A DNA stretch of 13,960 bases, taken from the NCBI GenBank assembly GCA_022572105.1, contig JACZWN010000078.1, forward strand, positions 1 to 13,960, written 5' to 3'. Below the pieces are notes generated by a model. The model had not been told where the DNA came from. It saw only the letters and a program-made list of their open reading frames with translations, and searched no databases. This document shows, piece after piece, positions 9,011 through 13,960 of this stretch. Source of the stretch: Pseudomonadota bacterium. GTDB lineage: Bacteria; Pseudomonadota; Alphaproteobacteria; Kiloniellales; J153. A program made the translations under genes and the position numbers. Every line of letters starts with the position of its first letter. Position 1 is the stretch's first letter.

Positions 9011-9042
9011 TGAAACGGGTCAATATCAACGACCTTTGGTAT
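9011..9042 (-). repeat. Right outer arm of the inverted-repeat element
   Basis: This arm is the exact reverse complement of 8845-8876 and ends CGACCTTTGGTAT. It lies 61 bases upstream of the DUF177 ATG, so a transcript crossing the whole element could form a long hairpin in the leader. Confidence 0.9.
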
Positions 9043-9103
9043 TACCTAAAGTCCGCCGCCCTTGGCGTCCTCGGCCAGGACCTCGTGCCCCGGGAGATCG
9101 TCT

Positions 9104-9628
9104 ATGGCCTCAAGCTCCGAACCGCAGGCCGAATTCTCGCGTCTCGTGCCGGTCGACCGGCTCGGCGAGGTGGAGATCACCGAGGAGATCTCGGCCGAGC
9201 CCGGGGAACGGGCGGCGCTCGCCCGGCGCTTCGGCCTGCTCTCGCTCGATCGGCTGAGCGCGACGCTCAGGCTCGAGCGTGCCGGGGCCCGGAACCTGGT
9301 CCGGGTCGACGGCCGCTTGGCCGCCGAGGTGACGCAGGCCTGCGTGGTGACCCTGGAGCCGGTTGGCGCCCACCTGGAGAAAGGCTTCATCCTGCTCTAC
9401 GACCTGGACGCCGCCGCCGCGCAGGGCGAGGTGGTGGTCGAGCCCGAGGCGGAGGAGCCGCCGGAACCGGTCGGACCGCACGGCATCGACCTCGGCGAGG
9501 CGGTCGCCCAGCAGTTGGCGATCGCGCTCGACCCCTATCCCCGGGCACCGGGGGCGGCGCTGCCGGAGGAGCCGCGCGCCGCCGATGGTCCCTTTGCCGT
9601 CTTGGAGTCCCTTAAGCGCGGGCGTTGA
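9104..9628 (+). CDS. DUF177 (YceD-family) protein
   Basis: The 174-residue protein belongs to the DUF177/YceD family, whose genes lie next to rpmF in most bacteria; the family is linked to 23S rRNA and ribosome biogenesis, but no biochemical role can be read here. Visible family features are FSRLVPVDRLGE at the start, the central VDGRLAAEVTQACVVTLEPV with the conserved cysteine, then an acidic run (VVVEPEAEEPPEP) and HGIDLGEAVAQQLAIALDPYPR. The ATG at 9104 is preferred: CGGGAG lies eight bases upstream and the family match begins directly after it; the open frame reaches back to a TTG at 9062 without similarity. The gene is separated from its upstream neighbour by the inverted-repeat element and is 132 bases before rpmF. 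Confidence 0.92.
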   Translation: MASSSEPQAEFSRLVPVDRLGEVEITEEISAEPGERAALARRFGLLSLDRLSATLRLERAGARNLVRVDGRLAAEVTQACVVTLEPVGAHLEKGFILLYDLDAAAAQGEVVVEPEAEEPPEPVGPHGIDLGEAVAQQLAIALDPYPRAPGAALPEEPRAADGPFAVLESLKRGR

Positions 9629-9700
9629 CGGCTTCGTTACTTCCGGTGCCGGCGCTTTCCGGGTAGACTTGCCGCAGGGGCGGAATTTGGCTAAGAAGCG

Positions 9701-9738
9701 CTCTCAGACGCGCCTTTCACTCTCAGAAGCGCCTTTCA
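9701..9738 (+). repeat. 19-bp tandem duplication in the rpmF leader
   Basis: CTCTCAGACGCGCCTTTCA (9701-9719) is followed at once by a copy (9720-9738) that differs only at one base (C to A at the ninth position). It ends 22 bases before the rpmF start codon, in the untranslated gap after DUF177. No hairpin is evident in it. Confidence 0.85.
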
Positions 9739-9760
9739 TCGGATCCGGAAATCGAAAGTC

Positions 9761-9943
9761 ATGGCTGTCCCCAAGAAGAAGATATCCAAATCGCGGCGCG
9801 GCCAGCGCCGGTCGCACGACGCGCTGCCGGCGAACAGCTATCGCGAGTGCCCGAACTGTGGGGAATTGAAGCGCCCGCACCATCTTTGCGCCGCCTGCGG
9901 GTATTACGACGGCCGCGAGGTCGTCGAACTCGAGGAAGTTTGA
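9761..9943 (+). CDS. rpmF: 50S ribosomal protein L32
   Basis: The 60-residue protein is bL32 of the large ribosomal subunit. It begins MAVPKKKISKSRRGQRRSHD, the characteristic basic N-terminus, and has a zinc ribbon with cysteines C30, C33, C43 and C46 (CPNC...CAAC), so this is the zinc-binding form rather than the cysteine-less paralog. Length is normal. It lies between DUF177 and plsX, the widely conserved order that couples ribosome protein and phospholipid synthesis genes. The upstream gap of 132 bases carries a 19-bp duplication and a TAGACT (9664-9669) that could be a -10 element, so it may have its own promoter as well as read-through from DUF177. Confidence 0.98.
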   Translation: MAVPKKKISKSRRGQRRSHDALPANSYRECPNCGELKRPHHLCAACGYYDGREVVELEEV

Positions 9944-10007
9944 TCCTCACCGGTCCAGCCGGTCGCCCGTCGAGCAGACGGTTGCAGCACGAGGGATTGA
10001 GGACGAG

Positions 10008-11054
10008 GTGAGTGATCGCCTGACCATAGCCTTGGACGCCATGGGCGGCGACGCCGCACCGAAGGTGGTGGTGAGCGGCGCCAACATATCGCGCCGGCGC
10101 CATCCGCAGCTCGACTTCCTGATGTTCGGCCGCGAAAGCGAGGTCGGGCCCTTGCTCGGCCGGATGAAGCGGCTCGAAGCGGTGACCACGCTGGTTCATA
10201 CCGACGACGCAGTCGGCGCCGACGACAAACCCTCGATCGCGCTACGCGGCGGCCGCAACTCGAGCATGCGCCTGGCGATCAACGCGGTGCACGAAGGCAA
10301 GGCCGCGGGTGTCGTGTCGGCCGGCAATACCGGCGCGCTCATGGCCATGGCCAAGTTCGTGTTGAAGACCATGCCGGGCGTCGACCGGCCGGCGATCGCG
10401 GCTTTCTTCCCGACCCTGCACGGCGAGTCGCTCATGCTCGACCTGGGCGCCAACCTCGTCTGCAACTCGCGCAATCTGATCGACTTCACGGTCATGGGCA
10501 ACGCTTTCGCGCGCTCGGTTCTCGGGGTCTTGCAGCCGACCTACGGCCTCTTGAACGTCGGCTCGGAGGAGCGCAAAGGCCACGAGTCGCTGCACGAGGC
10601 GGCGGCGATCCTGCGCACGGCCGAACTGCCCGGCCGGTTCGTCGGTTTCCTGGAAGGCGATGACATCGCCAAGGGCACGGTGGACGTCGTCGTGACCGAC
10701 GGCTTTACCGGGAACATCGCCTTGAAGACGGCCGAGGGGACCGCGACGCTGGTCAACGAATACATGCGGCACACCTTCAAGAGCTCGATCATGGCCGGGC
10801 TCGGATACCTTCTGGCTCGCCCCTCGTTGCGCAAGCTGCGCAAGCGGCTCGATCCGCGGCACTACAACGGGGCGATCTTCCTGGGCCTGAACGGGGTCGC
10901 GGTCAAGAGCCACGGCGGCACCGACGCGTTCGGCTTCGCCAACGCGATCGATGTCGCCGTGGACATGAACGTGCATGGGATCATCGAGAAGACCCAGGCC
11001 GATTTCGCCGCACTCACGCAACGCTCCACCGACGCGCGGGCGGTGGCCGGGTGA
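10008..11054 (+). CDS. plsX: Phosphate acyltransferase PlsX
   Basis: PlsX makes acyl-phosphate from acyl-ACP, the acyl donor for PlsY at the first step of phospholipid synthesis; it is a peripheral membrane enzyme. The 348-residue product shows IALDAMGGDAAPKVVVSGA near the N-terminus, VSAGNTGALMAMAKF, LMLDLGANLVC, NVGSEERKGHE, and GDDIAKGTVDVVVTDGFTGN followed by IALKTAEGTA, all typical. The start is a GTG at 10008 with GAGGACGAG just before it; no in-frame ATG lies upstream of the conserved core. A short GC hairpin (ACCGG/CCGGT, 9949-9963) sits between rpmF and plsX. The stop codon overlaps the ATG of fabH by one base, so translation is probably coupled. Confidence 0.97.
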   Translation: MSDRLTIALDAMGGDAAPKVVVSGANISRRRHPQLDFLMFGRESEVGPLLGRMKRLEAVTTLVHTDDAVGADDKPSIALRGGRNSSMRLAINAVHEGKAAGVVSAGNTGALMAMAKFVLKTMPGVDRPAIAAFFPTLHGESLMLDLGANLVCNSRNLIDFTVMGNAFARSVLGVLQPTYGLLNVGSEERKGHESLHEAAAILRTAELPGRFVGFLEGDDIAKGTVDVVVTDGFTGNIALKTAEGTATLVNEYMRHTFKSSIMAGLGYLLARPSLRKLRKRLDPRHYNGAIFLGLNGVAVKSHGGTDAFGFANAIDVAVDMNVHGIIEKTQADFAALTQRSTDARAVAG

Positions 11055-12028
11055 TGGTGCGTCGCTCGCAAGTCACGGGCTGCGGATCGTACTTGCCGGC
11101 CCGGGTGATGACCAACGCCCAACTCGCGAAAACCGTCGACACCTCCGACGATTGGATTCGCCAACGCACCGGAATTCGAGAACGGCGCGTGGCCGAAGAC
11201 GGCGAACTCACCTCCGACCTTGGCCTCAAGGCCGCCCGGGAGGCGCTCGACATGGCGCGTCTGGAGGCCGTCGATCTGGACCTCATCGTCTGCGCTACCT
11301 CGACGCCGGACGAGACCTTTCCCGCCACCGCCACGCGCATCCAGGCGGAACTCGGCATGACCGGCGGCGCCGCCTTCGACGTGCAGGCGGTGTGCACCGG
11401 CTTCATCTACGCCCTTGCGGTGGCCGACAACTTCATCCGCCTGGGCCAGGCCCGGAACGCGCTGGTCATCGGTGCCGAGACCTTCTCGCGCATCCTCGAC
11501 TGGACCGACCGCTCGACCTGCGTCCTGTTCGGCGACGGCGCCGGCGCGGTGGTCCTGGAGGGGGTGGACTGCGCCGGCAACTCCGAGGCGAGCGGCGTTC
11601 TCTCGACCCATCTCTACTCCGACGGCCGGCACCACGACGCGCTCTACGTCGACGGCGGCCCGTCCTCCACGGGCACCGTGGGGCATTTGCGCATGGAGGG
11701 CCGGGAGGTCTTTCGCCACGCCGTCGTGCGCATGGTCGAGGCCATCGGCGCGGCGTTGGAGGCCAATGGCTTGACGCCCAGCGACATCGACTGGCTGGTG
11801 CCGCATCAAGCCAACCTGCGCATCATCGAGGCCATGGCGCGGCGGCTCAATCTGCCCGAGGACCGGGTGATCGTGACCGTCGATCGACACGCCAATACCT
11901 CCGCGGCCTCGATCCCGCTGGCGCTGTGCGAAGCGGTCCGCGACCAGCGTATCCGCTCCGGCGATTTGATTCTGATGGAAGCCATGGGCGGCGGTTTCAC
12001 CTGGGGCTCGGCGCTGGTGCGTTGGTGA
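11054..12028 (+). CDS. fabH: Beta-ketoacyl-ACP synthase III
   Basis: FabH condenses acetyl-CoA (or another short acyl-CoA) with malonyl-ACP and so starts fatty acid synthesis. The 324-residue product has the complete catalytic triad: C114 in VQAVCTGF, H251 in VPHQANLRI and N281 in HANTSAAS. The C-terminal MGGGFTWGSALVRW is also typical. I place the start at the ATG 11054, which overlaps the plsX stop (TGATG); a GTG three bases earlier would add one residue. Several GTG codons around it make the exact start uncertain by a few residues. With plsX it forms the common plsX-fabH pair that feeds phospholipid synthesis. A GC hairpin follows at 12031-12056. Confidence 0.97.
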   Translation: MVRRSQVTGCGSYLPARVMTNAQLAKTVDTSDDWIRQRTGIRERRVAEDGELTSDLGLKAAREALDMARLEAVDLDLIVCATSTPDETFPATATRIQAELGMTGGAAFDVQAVCTGFIYALAVADNFIRLGQARNALVIGAETFSRILDWTDRSTCVLFGDGAGAVVLEGVDCAGNSEASGVLSTHLYSDGRHHDALYVDGGPSSTGTVGHLRMEGREVFRHAVVRMVEAIGAALEANGLTPSDIDWLVPHQANLRIIEAMARRLNLPEDRVIVTVDRHANTSAASIPLALCEAVRDQRIRSGDLILMEAMGGGFTWGSALVRW

Positions 12029-12030
12029 AC

Positions 12031-12056
12031 GGGCGCGTGGCGCGCCGCGCGCGCCC
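12031..12056 (+). terminator. GC-rich hairpin after fabH (possible terminator)
   Basis: GGGCGCG (12031-12037) pairs with CGCGCCC (12050-12056) two bases after the fabH stop. No run of T follows, so it may be a weak or Rho-assisted stop, or simply GC-rich self-complementarity. It lies upstream of a good promoter for ihfA. Confidence 0.3.
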
Positions 12057-12112
12057 GCAGGCCTCGATTTCGTGTCAAGCAATCCACGCATCATCTGGCA
12101 ACAGTTGGATAA

Positions 12113-12141
12113 TTGACCGCTCCGCGGGCTTGGGGTAACGT
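12113..12141 (+). promoter_or_regulatory. Candidate sigma-70 promoter for ihfA
   Basis: TTGACC (12113-12118) and TAACGT (12136-12141) are separated by 17 bases, a good alphaproteobacterial housekeeping promoter. The predicted start is near 12148, giving a leader of about 25 bases with AGGGAGAG ahead of the ATG at 12173. It would separate ihfA-merR from plsX-fabH. Confidence 0.65.
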
Positions 12142-12172
12142 CCCACTAGAAAAAGAGCACAGGGAGAGCTTC

Positions 12173-12484
12173 ATGGCCGCTCGTACGGTGACCCGTGCGG
12201 ACTTGAGCGAGGCTGTGTATCAGGAAGTCGGTCTTTCGCGCAACGAGTCGGCCGATCTGGTCGAATCGGTCCTCAACGAAATTTCCGACGCGCTGGTGCG
12301 CGGCGAGATGGTCAAGCTTTCGTCGTTCGGCAGCTTCTCGGTGCGCCAGAAGGGCGAGCGTATCGGGCGCAATCCGAAGACCGGCGAAGAGGTGCCCATC
12401 CTGCCGCGGCGCGTGCTCGTGTTTCGCGCCTCGCACGTCTTGAAGAATCGGATCAACGCGTCTCTGTCCCGCTCGAGCGGCTGA
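12173..12484 (+). CDS. ihfA: Integration host factor subunit alpha
   Basis: IHF alpha pairs with IHF beta to bind and sharply bend DNA, assisting transcription, recombination and replication. The 103-residue product has the full HU/IHF fold: TVTRADLSEAVYQEVGLSR, VKLSSFGSFSVRQKGERIGR and the DNA-intercalating arm GRNPKTGEEVPILPRRV (65-81) with the tip proline P68, then FRASHVLKNRIN. The match to IHF alpha rather than HU rests on the RIGRNPKTGEEVPI form and the long first helix, and on its position before a MerR-type gene, as in other bacteria. AGGGAGAG is five bases before the ATG; the open frame further upstream holds the promoter and is not coding. Confidence 0.95.
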   Translation: MAARTVTRADLSEAVYQEVGLSRNESADLVESVLNEISDALVRGEMVKLSSFGSFSVRQKGERIGRNPKTGEEVPILPRRVLVFRASHVLKNRINASLSRSSG

Positions 12485-12528
12485 GCGCCGCACCGCGCGG
12501 GCTGTATAGCTGGAGCCATTGCCAAGCG

Positions 12529-12906
12529 ATGCCAGCGGGTCGTTCGGGAGGAAAATCGGCGGCGGCGTTCCGCACCATCAGCGAGGTCTCGCAGGATCTC
12601 GAGGTGCCGCAGCACGTCCTGCGCTTCTGGGAGTCCAAGTTCACCCCGGTGCGGCCGCTCAAGCGCGGCGGAGGGCGCCGCTATTACCGGCCGGAGGACG
12701 TCGACCTCCTGTACCGCATCCGCAACCTGCTCTATACCGACGGCTATACCATCAAGGGGGTGCAGCGGCTCCTGCGCGAAGGTCACGGCAAGCTCGAGCC
12801 GGCGCCCGCCGCCGCCCCGGTCGCGGACGATCGCCAGGCGCTGGAGGCGGTGCTCGACGATCTGGTCGAGATGCGGGACCTGCTGCGCAAGGCGGCCAAA
12901 CGCTAA
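12529..12906 (+). CDS. MerR-family transcriptional regulator
   Basis: The 125-residue product has a MerR-type winged helix-turn-helix: FRTISEVSQDLEVPQHVLRF (about 14-33) with the RFWESKF helix end, then the wing GGGRRYYRPEDVDLLYRI and the second helix pair LLYTDGYTIKGVQRLL. The C-terminal part after residue 85 is an Ala/Pro linker followed by a short helix (LEAVLDDLVEMRDLLRKA) probably used for dimerisation. No metal- or ligand-binding cysteines are present, so the inducer cannot be predicted. It follows ihfA by 44 bases; this ihfA-merR order is widespread in Proteobacteria and is likely co-transcribed. The ATG at 12529 has GGAG about 12 bases upstream. Confidence 0.93.
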   Translation: MPAGRSGGKSAAAFRTISEVSQDLEVPQHVLRFWESKFTPVRPLKRGGGRRYYRPEDVDLLYRIRNLLYTDGYTIKGVQRLLREGHGKLEPAPAAAPVADDRQALEAVLDDLVEMRDLLRKAAKR

Positions 12907-12941
12907 GAATGCGCCCCCCGGCGGCGCGTGCCGCTGCCGGA

Positions 12942-12970
12942 TTGCCTCGGCTTGCGCCCGGCGCTATATA
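12942..12970 (+). promoter_or_regulatory. Promoter for tRNA-Pro
   Basis: TTGCCT (12942-12947) and TATATA (12965-12970) are separated by 17 bases. The expected start near 12977 is 20 bases before the mature tRNA end. Good match and position. Confidence 0.7.
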
Positions 12971-12996
12971 AGGCCCGGGCGATCCGAGAGCCTGAG

Positions 12997-13073
12997 CGGA
13001 GCGTGGCGCAGTCTGGTAGCGCACTTGGCTGGGGGCCAAGGGGTCGCAGGTTCGAATCCTGCCGCTCCGACCA
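12997..13073 (+). tRNA. tRNA-Pro (anticodon GGG)
   Basis: A 77-base tRNA can be folded by eye. The acceptor arms CGGAGCG and CGCTCCG pair fully, the D stem is GCGC/GCGC, and the anticodon stem CTTGG/CCAAG encloses the loop CTGGGGG with anticodon GGG, which reads CCC and CCU proline codons. The T arm is GCAGG-TTCGAAT-CCTGC, and the 3' CCA is encoded. A promoter lies just upstream and a hairpin followed by T-rich sequence downstream. Confidence 0.97.
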
Positions 13074-13089
13074 TTCTTTTCAAGGACTT

Positions 13090-13120
13090 GGCGCGGATTT
13101 TAAAGCCCGCGCCTTAGCTT
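13090..13120 (+). terminator. Probable terminator after tRNA-Pro
   Basis: GGCGCGG (13090-13096) pairs with CCGCGCC (13107-13113) around a ten-base AT-rich loop, and TTAGCTTT follows. It lies 17 bases after the tRNA CCA end. The T tract is broken, so the assignment is moderate. It could also stop transcripts of the convergent small gene at 13169-13312. Confidence 0.5.
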
Positions 13121-13168
13121 TGGGCCGGCCTCGGCGACCGGGCCTGACGGTCCAGGACCCTTGGCGGC

Positions 13169-13312
13169 TCAAGGGCCGGGCGGCGCCATGAGCCAGGCGA
13201 AGCCGAGCACCAGCAGGAGGCAGACGAGGGCGCCCACGACCAGCCCCTCCGCCCGGTACAGCAGGCGGCGCTTCTTCGGCAGTCGCCGGCTCTCGGTGAC
13301 CGATCTGAACAC
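13169..13312 (-). CDS. 47-residue single-pass membrane peptide
   Basis: I do not recognise this product. The reading frame starts with GTG at 13312, with GAGGAG (13326-13321) eight bases before it, and codes for 47 residues: a basic N-terminal segment (FRSVTESRRLPKKRRLLYRA) that should stay in the cytosol, one hydrophobic helix (about residues 24-41, LVVGALVCLLLVLGFAWL) and a short MAPPGP tail outside. The frame is open further upstream to 13438, but that would cross the promoter and the FNR-type box, so the short form is preferred. A CATAAT -10 element and an FNR/FixK box placed about -41 relative to the predicted start argue that it is expressed and oxygen-regulated. It could act as a small accessory subunit of a respiratory complex, but nothing in its sequence shows which. 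Confidence 0.6.
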   Translation of the reverse strand: MFRSVTESRRLPKKRRLLYRAEGLVVGALVCLLLVLGFAWLMAPPGP

Positions 13313-13343
13313 GGGGCGGTCTCCTCGATCGGGTCTGTCCCGT

Positions 13344-13349
13344 ATTATG
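13344..13349 (-). promoter_or_regulatory. -10 element of the 47-aa membrane peptide gene
   Basis: CATAAT on the minus strand (13349-13344) is a good -10 box. The predicted start near 13337 is 25 bases before the GTG. No -35 box is found at the right distance, but an FNR-type box sits at about -40.5, as expected for a class II activator-dependent promoter. Confidence 0.5.
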
Positions 13350-13370
13350 CCCCATCCGCCGCCAAAATGC

Positions 13371-13384
13371 TTGATCTGAATCAA
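13371..13384. promoter_or_regulatory. FNR/FixK-type binding site
   Basis: TTGATCTGAATCAA matches TTGAT-N4-ATCAA, the consensus of FNR/FixK/Anr regulators, at all ten defined bases. Its centre (13377.5) is about 40 to 42 bases from the predicted start of the minus-strand membrane peptide gene, and 41.5 bases before 13419 on the plus strand, where TTAAAT (13407-13412) could act as -10. Both distances match class II activation. The plus-strand side leads into a hemN remnant, and hemN is a classic FNR/FixK target. Confidence 0.75.
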
Positions 13385-13418
13385 GGCGCGGCGGTATCCG
13401 CCCGCCTTAAATCGAACC

Positions 13419-13608
13419 ATGACCCGAATCCAGACCATGTCCCTGGACCTGCTCGCCGACCTGCTCCCCGGGCGTCATTCCCCGGGCGTCATAGGGTCTG
13501 CCACGTCCACCTTGGCGGCGGCACGCCGACCATCCTGGAGCCCGCCGACATGGAGCGCCTGTTCGCCCGTCTGCGCGAACGCTTCGACCTGGCGCGGTAT
13601 GAGTCGCT
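13419..13608 (+). pseudogene. hemN: hemN fragment (oxygen-independent coproporphyrinogen III oxidase), broken
   Basis: HemN is the radical-SAM enzyme that makes protoporphyrinogen precursor without oxygen. Here only an internal piece remains. From 13437 the frame reads MSLDLLADLLPGR; after a 14-bp duplication the match continues in another frame as RVCHVHLGGGTPTILEPADM, then ERLFARLRERFDLARYE. The HxGGGTPT motif and the following helix match the part of HemN just after its iron-sulphur loop. Absent are the N-terminal RYTSYPTA motif, the CxxxCxxC cluster loop and everything from the EIDPR motif onwards. Deleting one copy of the duplication restores a single frame, so the fragment first lost its ends and/or then was frameshifted. 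The start region and FNR-type box may be the original hemN promoter. An intact copy is expected elsewhere if the cell makes heme anaerobically. Confidence 0.65.
13465..13492 (+). repeat. 14-bp tandem duplication in the hemN remnant
   Basis: TCCCCGGGCGTCAT occurs twice without a gap (13465-13478 and 13479-13492). Fourteen is not a multiple of three; removing one copy joins the frame of the ATG at 13437 to that of the HVHLGGGTPT segment. Confidence 0.9.
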
Positions 13609-13736
13609 TGGTATAGGCCAAGGCAATTCGTCGCTTCGCCGGCGCCCGGGTGCGGGGAAGGGATTGGAGCGTTCTTCCGGGCCACGTGCTAAACTCCGGG
13701 CATCGAGGCGGTCTTGCGCTGCGGGGGAGGGCCATC

Positions 13737-13960
13737 GTGGACATTGGAGCCTGGCTGCGCGGGCTCGGGCTGGAACAGTACGCCCGGGCCTTCGCGGACA
13801 ACGACATCGACGCGCAGACCCTGCGCGACCTGAACGGCGACGACCTGAAGGACATCGGGGTCGTCTCGGTCGGCCATCGCAAGCGTCTGCTCGCCGCCAT
13901 CGCCGAGCTCTCGGATGAGGGCCCGGAGAGGGCGCCGCCGACGCCGGCGACGGCGTCGGG
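13737..13960 (+). CDS. SAM-domain protein, probable adenylate/guanylate cyclase (3' partial)
   Basis: The start is a GTG at 13737 with GGGGGAGG (13722-13729) seven bases upstream. The 74 codons present encode MDIGAWLRGLGLEQYARAFA, then DNDIDAQTLRDLNGDDLKDI and GVVSVGHRKRLLAAIAEL: a complete sterile alpha motif (SAM) domain, a small helical protein-interaction module. A Pro/Ala/Glu linker follows and the window ends. In alphaproteobacteria this particular SAM version (WLRGLGLEQYA... GVxSVGHRxxLLAAI) typically opens large proteins with a class III adenylate/guanylate cyclase domain, an AAA ATPase and TPR repeats, so that is the likely identity; the part that would show it lies beyond the window. 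A possible -10 TAAACT is at 13690-13695. The gene is unrelated to the hemN remnant before it. Confidence 0.8.
   Translation, partial: MDIGAWLRGLGLEQYARAFADNDIDAQTLRDLNGDDLKDIGVVSVGHRKRLLAAIAELSDEGPERAPPTPATAS

Larger units (their letters stand above)
8842..9045. mobile_element. MITE-like nested inverted-repeat element
   Basis: The 300 bases between the chaperone gene (ending 8803) and DUF177 (starting 9104) are largely taken up by an element of about 200 bp. Its ends are 32-bp perfect inverted repeats (8845-8876 and 9011-9042), which extend by a few bases with one mismatch. Inside lies a second perfect inverted pair of 15 bp (8909-8923 and 8977-8991), then a 7-bp pair (8926-8932/8957-8963) and a small AGTG/CACT stem at the centre. 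The interior is too short for a transposase and no credible gene lies in it. A TA dinucleotide flanks CCAAAGG at both ends, but because TA is self-complementary it does not prove a target duplication. TATAGT at 8941-8946 could act as a -10 element for DUF177, so the element may have brought or buried a promoter. Confidence 0.65.

Noticed and set aside
8822..9013. Short frames reading MKRVNINDLWY at both ends of the inverted-repeat element
   Set aside because: The identical peptide arises only because the two arms are reverse complements; the right-hand frame is also out of phase with DUF177 and there is no ribosome site.
9949..9963. Hairpin ACCGG/CCGGT between rpmF and plsX as a terminator
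   Set aside because: The stem is only five pairs, no T run follows, and plsX is expected to be co-transcribed with rpmF.
13607..13622. A further copy of the element end at the hemN breakpoint (CTTGGTATAGGCCAAG)
   Set aside because: Only about seven bases (TTGGTAT) resemble the arm end of the element at 8842-9045, which is too short to separate from chance in this window.

Overview
The window is GC-rich (roughly two thirds G+C by eye) and reads as an alphaproteobacterial chromosome, probably of the Rhodospirillales type. This rests on two gene neighbourhoods known from that class: ribD-ribE-ribBA-ribH-nusB-thiL, and bamE(omlA) divergent from a cytochrome bc1 chaperone gene followed by DUF177-rpmF-plsX-fabH-ihfA-merR. 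The K+-independent type of proton-pumping pyrophosphatase fits the same assignment. The organism is inferred from order and protein signatures only.

Layout. Positions 1-4706 are one tightly packed plus-strand run: ribD (5' end outside the window), ribE, a ribBA-type fusion whose second half has lost its GTP cyclohydrolase II residues (RibBX-like), ribH, nusB and thiL. These supply riboflavin, a transcription antitermination factor and thiamine diphosphate. A FliL-like single-pass membrane protein (4810-5271) and the 699-residue H+-pyrophosphatase HppA (5460-7559) follow. A hairpin at 7583-7614 separates hppA from the convergent bamE (7638-8102, minus).

From 8252 to 12906 the plus strand carries the bc1-complex chaperone, DUF177/YceD, rpmF, plsX, fabH, ihfA and a MerR-type regulator: envelope and fatty-acid/phospholipid initiation genes linked to a ribosomal protein gene and a nucleoid protein. 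The roughly 300 bases between the chaperone and DUF177 hold a nested inverted-repeat element of about 200 bp (32-bp perfect arms, plus a 15-bp inner pair) with no transposase: a MITE-like insertion just upstream of the DUF177 start.

The right end is looser: tRNA-Pro(GGG) with its promoter, a 47-codon membrane peptide on the minus strand, a perfect FNR/FixK-type box, a broken fragment of hemN (oxygen-independent coproporphyrinogen oxidase) with a 14-bp frameshifting duplication, and the start of a SAM-domain protein of the kind often fused to adenylate cyclase. The FNR-type box lies about 41 bases from the predicted start points on both sides, so it looks like a shared oxygen-responsive promoter serving the small membrane peptide and, formerly, hemN.

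Most of the window is ordinary housekeeping sequence. The parts that deserve a second look are the inverted-repeat element, the FNR-box/47-aa peptide/hemN remnant region, and a few small repeats and regulator-like sites.
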